Below are positions 1-5,001 of a stretch of 5,001 nt of DNA, in pieces (within the stretch, counting starts at the first letter, position 1; each line of letters begins with the position of its first letter). This DNA is from Natronohydrobacter sp. Lineage in GTDB: Bacteria; Pseudomonadota; Alphaproteobacteria; Rhodobacterales; Rhodobacteraceae. The translations under genes and the position numbers were made by a program. The notes under the pieces were generated by a model. That model ran no database searches, was not told where the DNA came from, and worked only from the letters and a program-made list of their open reading frames with translations. The DNA lies in NCBI GenBank assembly GCA_007118445.1, contig SKRP01000060.1, positions 1 to 5,001 of the forward strand, given 5' to 3'.

Positions 1-451
1 CAATCAGCGCCATCGGCACCATGACGATCAGCACCCAGAGCATCAGGATGCCGGTCGCCCCCAGCCTCGCGCTGATCACTTCAGAGACCGGCGCGCGGAA
101 GCGGGTGGAATTGCCCCAATAGCCCTGCATGAGCCCGCAACGTGCGGGAGCCGCACCGGGCTCGTCCGTCCCGGTCAGCAGATAGCAGCGGCCCGTCATG
201 CCCTCATCGCTCTCGCGCGTCCAGCCCGGTGCAACGCCCAGCCATTCGCCATAGCGCACCAGCATGGGCTGGTTATAGCCATTGCGGTCCAGCCAGCTTG
301 CGACTTCGGCATCCGACATGCGCGATCCGGCTTGCGTAAGCGCCAGGGTCTGAAGTTTCGCAGGCAGGTTGGTCAGGTAGAAGACGACGAATGTCAGGCA
401 AAGCGCCGTGACAAGCATCACGCCGATGCGACGGGCGAGAAAGAGAAGCAT
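1..451 (-). CDS. ABC transporter permease, DppB/OppB-like, N-terminal part (3' truncated by window edge)
   Basis: Reading down from the ATG at 449-451 gives 150 codons with no stop, so the gene continues past base 1. The protein begins MLLFLARRIGVMLVTALCLT, the typical start of the first membrane segment (about residues 8-28) of binding-protein-dependent permeases of the dipeptide/oligopeptide family (BPD_transp_1). Next come the family's extracytoplasmic features: NGYNQPMLVRYGEWLG (residues 57-72), matching the usual 'LGLDQPL..QYL.WL' block, and GYWGNSTRFRAPVSEVISARLGA as two adjoining parts, YWGNST (111-116) and PVSEVISARL (121-130), before a second hydrophobic segment from about 132. Between these blocks is an extended loop with Cys89 and Cys105. 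The start is well fixed: an AGGA lies 8 bases upstream, and the frame meets a TAG at 494-496 with no other ATG/GTG/TTG between. It follows the substrate-binding protein gene by 86 bases and should form the inner-membrane channel for that protein. The EAA loop contacting the ATPase lies outside the window. Substrate unknown. Confidence 0.92.
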   Translation of the reverse strand, partial: MLLFLARRIGVMLVTALCLTFVVFYLTNLPAKLQTLALTQAGSRMSDAEVASWLDRNGYNQPMLVRYGEWLGVAPGWTRESDEGMTGRCYLLTGTDEPGAAPARCGLMQGYWGNSTRFRAPVSEVISARLGATGILMLWVLIVMVPMALI

Positions 452-459
452 ATGGGCCG

Positions 460-463
460 TCCT
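460..463 (-). promoter_or_regulatory. Shine-Dalgarno for the permease gene
   Basis: AGGA on the minus strand, 8 bases before the ATG at 449-451. It supports this start, because the frame is closed by a TAG at 494-496 and offers no other standard start codon. It is weaker than the sites in front of the two upstream genes, which fits lower expression of the permease than of the binding protein (inference). Confidence 0.5.
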
Positions 464-500
464 GTGAGCTGTGGCACCCGGCGGGCGCAGTGGCTATGGA

Positions 501-529
501 TGGCGCAGCGCGATGCGGGCGCTGCGCCA
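501..529 (-). promoter_or_regulatory. Intercistronic GC-rich hairpin after the binding-protein gene
   Basis: Bases 501-511 (tggcgcagcgc) and 519-529 (gcgctgcgcca) are perfect reverse complements: 11 pairs, 9 of them G-C, around a 7-base loop at 512-518. The hairpin begins 8 bases after the TGA of the substrate-binding protein gene and ends 49 bases before the permease ATG. No T-tract follows on the minus strand (next bases tccatagccac), so it does not look like a normal intrinsic terminator. Hairpins placed between a binding-protein gene and its permease gene are known, for example in malE-malF, to protect the upstream message from 3' exonucleases and so give excess binding protein. That role is inferred here; partial termination is the alternative. 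Confidence 0.7.
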
Positions 530-537
530 AAGCACGC

Positions 538-2163
538 TCAGGACAGCGCGTAGTGCTGGTAGCGCACCTCGAAAGTCGGGTGCATTTCCGCGTTCAGGAT
601 ATTGGGGCGCGCATTGCGGTAGAGCGAGCGCCAATAGGGCTGGATCAGGACGCCTTCGTCCAGCATGATCTGCTGGATTTTTGCCATCACTTCGCGGCGC
701 TCATCCGCGTCGGCGATCCCGTTTGCCTCATCAAGCAGGGCATCGAATTCGTCATTGGCAAAGCCCGCCTCGTTCCACGCGACCCCACCGCGATAGGCCA
801 GGTTCAGCACCTGCACGCCCAGCGGGCGCATGTTCCATTCCGTCGAGGAGAACGGATAATTCAGCCAGTCATTCCAGAAGGTCGCACCGGGCAGGATCGT
901 GCGCCTGATATTGATGCCGGCCGCGCGAATCTGCGCCGCGACACTGTCACAGGTGGCCGCTTGCCAGTCATCATCGATCGAGATCAGCTCGAATTCCTCA
1001 TCGGCCATACCCTCGGCCTCGATCATGGCCTTGGCCTCGGCAGGGTCGAAGGGCGTTGCGCCAATATCCGCATATTCGGGATGGATCGGGCAGACATGGT
1101 GGTTTTCGGCAATGGTGCCGCGATCATTATACCCCAGTTCGAGCACGATTTCATTATTGACGGCCATCTGCAGGGCGCGGCGCACATTGACATTGTCATA
1201 AGGTGCCTGCGTCTGGTTGAACCGCACTGCGATGGTGGCAGAGGTAATGGCTTCGGTGGCAGGCAGGCCGATCATCTCGAACAGGTCCACGAAATCGCCC
1301 GTGGTCTGATAGGTCAGATCGATCTCGCCACCTTCGGCCGCAGCCATCCATGCGGCTGGATCAGTGCCCAGATCGACAAATTCGATCCGGTCCAGCCAGG
1401 CACCATTGCCTTCATTCCACCATGTGTGATCAGGGTTGCGCTCGATCACGGCACCAATGCCAGTGTCGTGGCTGACAGGGCGATAGGGGCCTGTGCCGAT
1501 GGGGTTGGCGACCGGGTCATCGCCAGTGAAGGACGGGTGGACAACAGCCGCCGGATAATCGGCCATGTTCACGATGATCGCGATATCAGGGCTGGAGAGA
1601 TGCAGGCGCAGCGTCAGGTCATCGACAATCTCGACAGCACCCTCGCGCAGCTTGCCATCCTCAGAGATCGCGCTCATCCGCCCGGCCATGGAATTGCCCT
1701 CGACCGAGGCATCGCACCAGCGCTCGATGTTATGGGCCACGTCTGACGCGGTGAAGTCGTCGCCGTTGTTCCATTTGACGCCGGGACGCACATTCAATGT
1801 ATAGACCGTGGCATCGTCACTGGCTTCCCAGCTTTCCAGCAGCACCGGCTGCACCGAGCCATCCCGCTCATAGCTGACCAGATATTCCAGCCAGCCGCGG
1901 CAGACATTGGCCAGTTCCGACCAGTCCCAGGTGCGCGGGTCGCGTTGCGCCTTGATATCCATCTGAATGCGCAGACTGCCGCCCATCTGTGGCGTCTGGG
2001 CCCGCGCCTCGGGGGCCGCCAGACCCAGCAGGCCATAGGCTGCCGGGGCCGCGACGCCAAGCGCTGTGGCGCGGGTCATGAACTCACGGCGGCTGAGCTT
2101 GCCGTCCTTGCATTCGCTCGCAAAAGCACGCGCTGCGGGATGCAGGCTATTTTCTTTGGTCAT
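538..2163 (-). CDS. Tat-exported ABC transporter substrate-binding protein, SBP_bac_5 (DppA/OppA-like) family
   Basis: A complete 541-residue protein, the usual length for family-5 solute-binding proteins, which capture peptides, opines, amines or sugars in the periplasm and deliver them to a DppBC-type permease. The N-terminus is a twin-arginine signal: a long polar n-region, then SRREFM (residues 24-29), a hydrophobic stretch (about 33-50) and a likely AxA-type cleavage after ARA at residue 55. The mature part shows the family signature at about 118-142 (ATVYTLNVRPGVKWNNG, then FTASDV), NPIGTGPY (220-227) and the late block beginning GVAWNEAGFANDEFDALLDEA, here seen as AGFANDEFDALLDEA at 466-480. 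The ATG is supported by a strong AGGGAG 5-6 bases upstream and because it places the Tat motif correctly. The mature protein has four cysteines (88, 150, 358, 405). The gene lies between an enolase-superfamily gene (139-base gap) and a permease gene (86-base gap), so it is very probably the importer's binding protein. The ligand cannot be predicted from sequence alone. Confidence 0.94.
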   Translation of the reverse strand: MTKENSLHPAARAFASECKDGKLSRREFMTRATALGVAAPAAYGLLGLAAPEARAQTPQMGGSLRIQMDIKAQRDPRTWDWSELANVCRGWLEYLVSYERDGSVQPVLLESWEASDDATVYTLNVRPGVKWNNGDDFTASDVAHNIERWCDASVEGNSMAGRMSAISEDGKLREGAVEIVDDLTLRLHLSSPDIAIIVNMADYPAAVVHPSFTGDDPVANPIGTGPYRPVSHDTGIGAVIERNPDHTWWNEGNGAWLDRIEFVDLGTDPAAWMAAAEGGEIDLTYQTTGDFVDLFEMIGLPATEAITSATIAVRFNQTQAPYDNVNVRRALQMAVNNEIVLELGYNDRGTIAENHHVCPIHPEYADIGATPFDPAEAKAMIEAEGMADEEFELISIDDDWQAATCDSVAAQIRAAGINIRRTILPGATFWNDWLNYPFSSTEWNMRPLGVQVLNLAYRGGVAWNEAGFANDEFDALLDEANGIADADERREVMAKIQQIMLDEGVLIQPYWRSLYRNARPNILNAEMHPTFEVRYQHYALS

Positions 2164-2302
2164 TGTCGTCTCCCTGAGGTTTTTTAGTGTTTTCAGCGAT
2201 CAGCTTTGTCTCTTTTTCAAGAATGTATGACCGATTTGCGTCACAATATATATCAGAAACGACATTTCGGCGCGTTGCAAGCCCGGATTGTGCAAAACCA
2301 TG
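2164..2302 (-). promoter_or_regulatory. AT-rich intergenic leader / possible secondary promoter for the ABC transporter genes
   Basis: This 139-base gap is the longest in the window and clearly richer in A and T than the coding DNA around it. It includes AATATATAT at 2245-2253, which reads TATATT, a 5/6 match to a -10 box, on the minus strand. No good -35 sits 16-18 bases upstream of it, so a sigma-70-type promoter is only a possibility. An inverted repeat TTGCA-N11-TGCAA lies at 2275-2295, close behind the upstream stop codon, and could be an operator half-site pair. The strong Shine-Dalgarno of the binding-protein gene (AGGGAG, 2170-2175) closes the region. No terminator hairpin with a T-tract is visible, so read-through from the upstream genes is likely. 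Confidence 0.35.
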
Positions 2303-3535
2303 TCAATCGCGCGCGGCACCGCCTGCAAAATCGTTTCCGTCACTGTAGTCGCAGGGATCTTCCTGCATTTGTAGATGCAGAGCCGTGTCGTGATAGGGAT
2401 GCGCCCGCGCGAGGCTCTCGTCGAAAACGATGCCCAGCCCCGGCGCTTCCGGCGGCGTGACAAAACCGTCCTCGACCCCCAGACTGTTGCCGATCAATGG
2501 CCGATGAAATGCGCCGCCGGTCTGGATGCATTCGATCATCAGCAGATTGGGAATGCTGGCCGCCAGATGGATATTGGCCGCCCATTCCACCGGACCGGCA
2601 TAAAGATGCGGGGCAAGCTGCGCGCCGAAAGCTTCGGCCATGGCGGCGATCTTTCTGACCTCCCAGATGCCGCCCGCGCGGCCAAGCGCGGGTTGCAGGA
2701 TGCTGGCGGCACCGGCGCGCAACACAGCGCCGAATTCGGCCTTGGTGCAGAGCCGCTCGCCCGTCGCAATGGGCAGGCGCACCGCACGCGCGACCTCGGC
2801 CATGCCGGGGATGTCATCGGGCGGGATGGGTTCTTCATACCAGAGCGGCTGGTGCCGCTCCATTGCCGCGCCGAGCCGGATCGCGCCTGCGGGGGTGAAT
2901 TGCCCATGCGTGCCCAGCAGGATATCGGCGCGTGTGCCGATGGCCGCACGCACCGCCCCCAGCATCCGGTCACACAGATCGATATCGCGCATGCCCGGCT
3001 GGTGCCCGCCGCGGATCGTATAAGGGCCAGCAGGGTCCAGCTTGACCGCCGTGAAGCCCTGATCGACTGCCGCGCGCGCGCTTTCGGCCTGCATCTCGGG
3101 GCTGGTCCAGAACGCGCGCCCGTCATGATGAGGCAGCGGATAGAGATAGGTATAGGCGCGCAGGCGCTCATTCATCCGCCCGCCCAAGAGCGCCCAGACA
3201 GGTCGCGCGCGGGCTTTGCCAAGGATATCCCAGCACGCAATCTCAAGCCCCGAAAACGCGCCGATCACGGTCGGGTCCGGGCGCTGGGTGAAGCCCGAGG
3301 AATACGCCCGGCGGAACATCAGCTCGATATTCTCGGGGTTTTCGCCCTGGCAGTGGCGCGTGAACACATCGGCAATGACCGCGCGCACGGCGTCTGGACC
3401 TACGGCGGCGGCATAGACCTCGCCATAGCCCGTGATGCCGCATTCGGTGGTCAGCCTGACGATGATCCAGTAGCGCCCGCCCCAACCCGGTGGCGGGGTG
3501 CCGATGACGAAAACCTCCAATCCTTCCAATCGCAT
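2303..3535 (-). CDS. Enolase-superfamily protein, mandelate racemase / D-galactonate dehydratase-like, atypical active site
   Basis: A complete 410-residue cytoplasmic protein with the two-part MR_MLE architecture: a capping domain (about 1-125, with GYGEVY at 37-41 and GLEIACWDILGKARARPVWALLGG at 96-119 as its typical core) and a TIM barrel (about 130-370). Family members abstract the proton alpha to a carboxylate, usually of a sugar acid, with Mg2+ help. Barrel landmarks are KLD (165-167), GTHGQ (208-212), YEEP (233-236), ATGER (257-261), QPALGRAGG (281-289), the His base in APH (310) and Glu335. Compared with E. coli galactonate dehydratase, the two Glu metal ligands and both His residues are kept. 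The first metal ligand Asp (DxHG) is Gly208, and the Asp partner of the base His (QPD) is Ala283. This may mark a subfamily with different chemistry; I think I recall relatives with the same GTHGQ motif. The start is supported by GAGAGGGG 7 bases upstream (3543-3550). The gene lies 53 bases behind the flavoprotein gene, probably co-transcribed. Confidence 0.92.
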   Translation of the reverse strand: MRLEGLEVFVIGTPPPGWGGRYWIIVRLTTECGITGYGEVYAAAVGPDAVRAVIADVFTRHCQGENPENIELMFRRAYSSGFTQRPDPTVIGAFSGLEIACWDILGKARARPVWALLGGRMNERLRAYTYLYPLPHHDGRAFWTSPEMQAESARAAVDQGFTAVKLDPAGPYTIRGGHQPGMRDIDLCDRMLGAVRAAIGTRADILLGTHGQFTPAGAIRLGAAMERHQPLWYEEPIPPDDIPGMAEVARAVRLPIATGERLCTKAEFGAVLRAGAASILQPALGRAGGIWEVRKIAAMAEAFGAQLAPHLYAGPVEWAANIHLAASIPNLLMIECIQTGGAFHRPLIGNSLGVEDGFVTPPEAPGLGIVFDESLARAHPYHDTALHLQMQEDPCDYSDGNDFAGGAARD

Positions 3536-3542
3536 AAATCCG

Positions 3543-3550
3543 CCCCTCTC
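3543..3550 (-). promoter_or_regulatory. Shine-Dalgarno for the enolase-superfamily gene
   Basis: GAGAGGGG on the minus strand, 7 bases before the ATG at 3533-3535. It supports that start, and the encoded N-terminus (MRLEGLEVFV, first beta strand of the capping domain) agrees. The 53-base gap that holds it (3536-3588) has no terminator, only a weak GTGC/GCAC pairing, so the two flanking genes are probably on one message. Confidence 0.6.
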
Positions 3551-3588
3551 GGTGTCAGGTGCCGTGGCACACAGGCCCAGGTCGCAGA

Positions 3589-5001
3589 TCAGCTTCGCAT
3601 CTTTGCGCCGGTCGGGTCAAAGGGGGGCTCCAGCGCGATGCGGGCAGGCAGGCGGCGGCCCATGATCTCGACCTCGAACAGGTCCGTGTCGGCCCGGTCC
3701 GCCAATGCAGCAGGCAGATAGCCCTGCGCGAGTGACAGCCCGACATGGTGCCCATAGCCGCCCGAGGTGACCCAGCCCACCACGCGCCATTCCCCCGCAA
3801 CTGAAGGATGCGGCGTGTCGAGCTTGTTGCCTGCCGCATCAAAGCGCGCAGGCCCGTAGCTGTGCGGCGGCGTGATGGTGCCAGAGTCCTGATCCACCCG
3901 CGCCCAGATCGGCTCATCGGCGATGGCGTCGGCAGTGTCCGCCTCCACGATCAGCGACACGCGGCGCAGGCGCGGGCCGGTCTCGCGTTCCGCCAGTGCA
4001 GCGTCGCGACCGATGAAATCGGGCTTGTCATAGGCCACGAAGCGTTCCATCGCGCCTTCCATCGGGCCATAGATGGGCCGGAGTTCGGCAAACCATGTCG
4101 GGAAGTTTTTTTCAAACCGCATCGACAAGAGCGCGCGCATCCCGAAATCGCGGATGCCATGGGGTTCGCCTGCCTGTTTGATCGCCGCATAAACGCGGCG
4201 CTGGTATTCCGGGGCCATCCAGATCTCGTATCCCAGATCGCCTGAATAGGTGATGCGATTGACCATGCAGGGCGCACCCGCGACATCCATTTCGCGGAAA
4301 TCCATGAAGCGGAAGGCGCTGTTCGACACATCCGCATCCACCAGCGCCGCCAGAACGTCCCGCGCTTTCGGCCCCGCAATGGACAGCCCCATCAGCCCCA
4401 TGCCCAGCGCGCGGATATTGACGCTGCCATCCTTGGGTTGATGGCGCTCGAACCAGCGCAGGTGGTATTTCGTCGCCGCCAGCGAGCCCCAGATCATGAA
4501 GCGCTCAGCCCCGGCGCGCGCGATCGTGAAATCGCCGATCAGCTTGCCCGCGTCATTGAGCATGGGCGTCAGCACAATGCGCCCGAGCTTCGGCATCCGG
4601 TTCGTCATCAGACGGTCAAGAAACGCCTCTGCCCCCGGTCCCGTCACTTCGTATTTGGCGAAATTGGCAATCTCGGTCACGCCCACACTGTCGCGCACCG
4701 CCCGCACTTCCGCGCCCACATGCGCAAAATCATTCGAGCGGTGGAAGGACAGAACATCATGTGCCTCATCCGCCGAAGGCGCGAACCACAAGGGCGTTTC
4801 CAGCCCCCATGTGTCGCCCATCACCGCATGATTGTCGCGCAGCATCAGGTCATAGAGCGGGGTCGTCAGATGGGGCCTTGCTGCGGGCAGTTCCTCATTG
4901 GGGAAGCGGATCGAGAAGCGGCGCGAATAATTCTCGCGCACTTTTGCGTTGGTGTAGCGCAGGCTGGCCCAATCCCCGTAGCGCGCGACATCCATGCCGA
5001 A
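3589..5001 (-). CDS. Dimethylglycine/sarcosine dehydrogenase-like flavoprotein, C-terminal part with GcvT domains (5' truncated by window edge)
   Basis: The frame is open to the right edge (FG before the first in-window Met at 4995), so that Met is almost certainly internal. The missing part should be the ~350-400-residue FAD-binding DAO domain. Numbering from the Met at 4995, the visible order is a linker FAO_M-type domain (about 1-75; DVARYGDWASLRY, RENYSRRF, PNEE, LTTPLYD), an aminomethyltransferase/GCV_T folate-binding domain (about 85-335; FAKYEVTGPGAE, LTPMLNDAGKLIGDFT with Asp155, SGDLGYEIW, GMRALLSMRFEKNF, DFIGRDA) and a GCV_T C-terminal barrel (about 345-465; GWVTSGGYGHHVGLSLAQGY, RLPARIALEPPFDPTG). 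Enzymes of this layout oxidise an N-methyl group on FAD and pass the C1 unit to tetrahydrofolate as 5,10-methylene-THF. The exact amine is not fixed by these domains, and the FAD-attachment and substrate residues are outside the window. The C-terminal domain carries an extra ~37-residue segment (367-403). It is the first gene in the visible series, 53 bases before the enolase-superfamily gene. Confidence 0.92.
   Translation of the reverse strand, partial: FGMDVARYGDWASLRYTNAKVRENYSRRFSIRFPNEELPAARPHLTTPLYDLMLRDNHAVMGDTWGLETPLWFAPSADEAHDVLSFHRSNDFAHVGAEVRAVRDSVGVTEIANFAKYEVTGPGAEAFLDRLMTNRMPKLGRIVLTPMLNDAGKLIGDFTIARAGAERFMIWGSLAATKYHLRWFERHQPKDGSVNIRALGMGLMGLSIAGPKARDVLAALVDADVSNSAFRFMDFREMDVAGAPCMVNRITYSGDLGYEIWMAPEYQRRVYAAIKQAGEPHGIRDFGMRALLSMRFEKNFPTWFAELRPIYGPMEGAMERFVAYDKPDFIGRDAALAERETGPRLRRVSLIVEADTADAIADEPIWARVDQDSGTITPPHSYGPARFDAAGNKLDTPHPSVAGEWRVVGWVTSGGYGHHVGLSLAQGYLPAALADRADTDLFEVEIMGRRLPARIALEPPFDPTGAKMRS

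Noticed and set aside
490..1746. Long plus-strand open frame (418 codons)
   Set aside because: It lies antisense to the binding-protein gene, whose family motifs and signal peptide are clear. The plus-strand translation shows no recognisable domain, and such shadows are common in high-GC DNA.
2225..2296. Imperfect long-range pairing TTTGC-ACAAT with ATTGT-GAC-GCAAA as a riboswitch or attenuator
   Set aside because: It needs a three-base bulge and a long unpaired loop, and it matches no riboswitch class I can recognise.
2200..2463. Minus-strand 87-codon frame spanning the gap between the enolase-like and binding-protein genes
   Set aside because: Most of it overlaps the enolase-superfamily gene out of frame, its sequence resembles no family I know, and its end in the AT-rich gap looks accidental.
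3061..3080. CGCGCGCGCG run as a microsatellite or Z-DNA element
   Set aside because: It is short and fully explained by Ala/Arg codons (SARAAVD) in the enolase-superfamily gene.
2303..3535. Enolase-superfamily protein as hydroxyproline-betaine epimerase (HpbD-like)
   Set aside because: That group uses a Lys/Lys pair in the muconate-lactonizing style. This protein has the His-type base and ATGER/QPx-GG blocks of the mandelate racemase/galactonate dehydratase type.
3555..3588. Small GTGCC/GGCAC palindrome in the gap before the enolase-superfamily gene as a terminator
   Set aside because: Only about four pairs remain with a realistic loop, and no T-tract follows on the minus strand, so it is too weak to call.
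2375..3721. Long plus-strand open frame (448 codons)
   Set aside because: It is antisense to the enolase-superfamily gene and the end of the flavoprotein gene. The translation is Arg/Ala-rich without a recognisable fold, and I see no supporting Shine-Dalgarno.

Overview
All genes in this window lie on the minus strand, so the biological order runs from right to left. GC content is high. The stop-to-start gaps are 53, 139 and 86 bases, and the protein families (a GcvT-fused dimethylglycine dehydrogenase-like oxidoreductase, a Tat-exported family-5 solute-binding protein, and a DppB-type permease with a long periplasmic loop) point to an alphaproteobacterium. Rhodobacterales / Roseobacter-like is my best guess. 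This is inferred from protein style; the window holds no rRNA or other taxonomic marker.

Layout in transcription order: (1) 5001-3589, the C-terminal ~470 residues of a DAO/FAO_M/GCV_T oxidoreductase, with its FAD-binding N-terminus off the right edge. (2) 3535-2303, a complete 410-residue enolase-superfamily protein of the mandelate racemase / galactonate dehydratase type, in which two normally catalytic Asp positions are Gly and Ala. (3) 2302-2164, a relatively AT-rich 139-base gap that may hold a secondary promoter or the 5' leader of the next gene. (4) 2163-538, a complete 541-residue Tat-type dipeptide/oligopeptide-family substrate-binding protein. (5) 529-501, a perfect 11-bp hairpin without a T-tract, just after that gene's stop. 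(6) 451-1, the first 150 codons of a DppB-like ABC permease running off the left edge. This gene has no stop inside the window and is easily missed.

The likely theme is a scavenging operon. A high-affinity ABC importer brings in an organic solute, and two co-transcribed enzymes process it: an oxidative N-demethylase-like flavoprotein passing C1 units to tetrahydrofolate, and an acid-sugar-dehydratase-like or racemase-like enzyme. The substrate cannot be read from the sequence. An N-methylated or amine-linked hydroxy-acid compound would suit both enzymes, but that is a hypothesis. The rest of the ABC system (second permease and ATPases) is expected to the left of base 1. The most interesting signals are the altered active site of the enolase-superfamily enzyme and the intercistronic hairpin. 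I see no CRISPR array, mobile element, tRNA, rRNA or attachment site.
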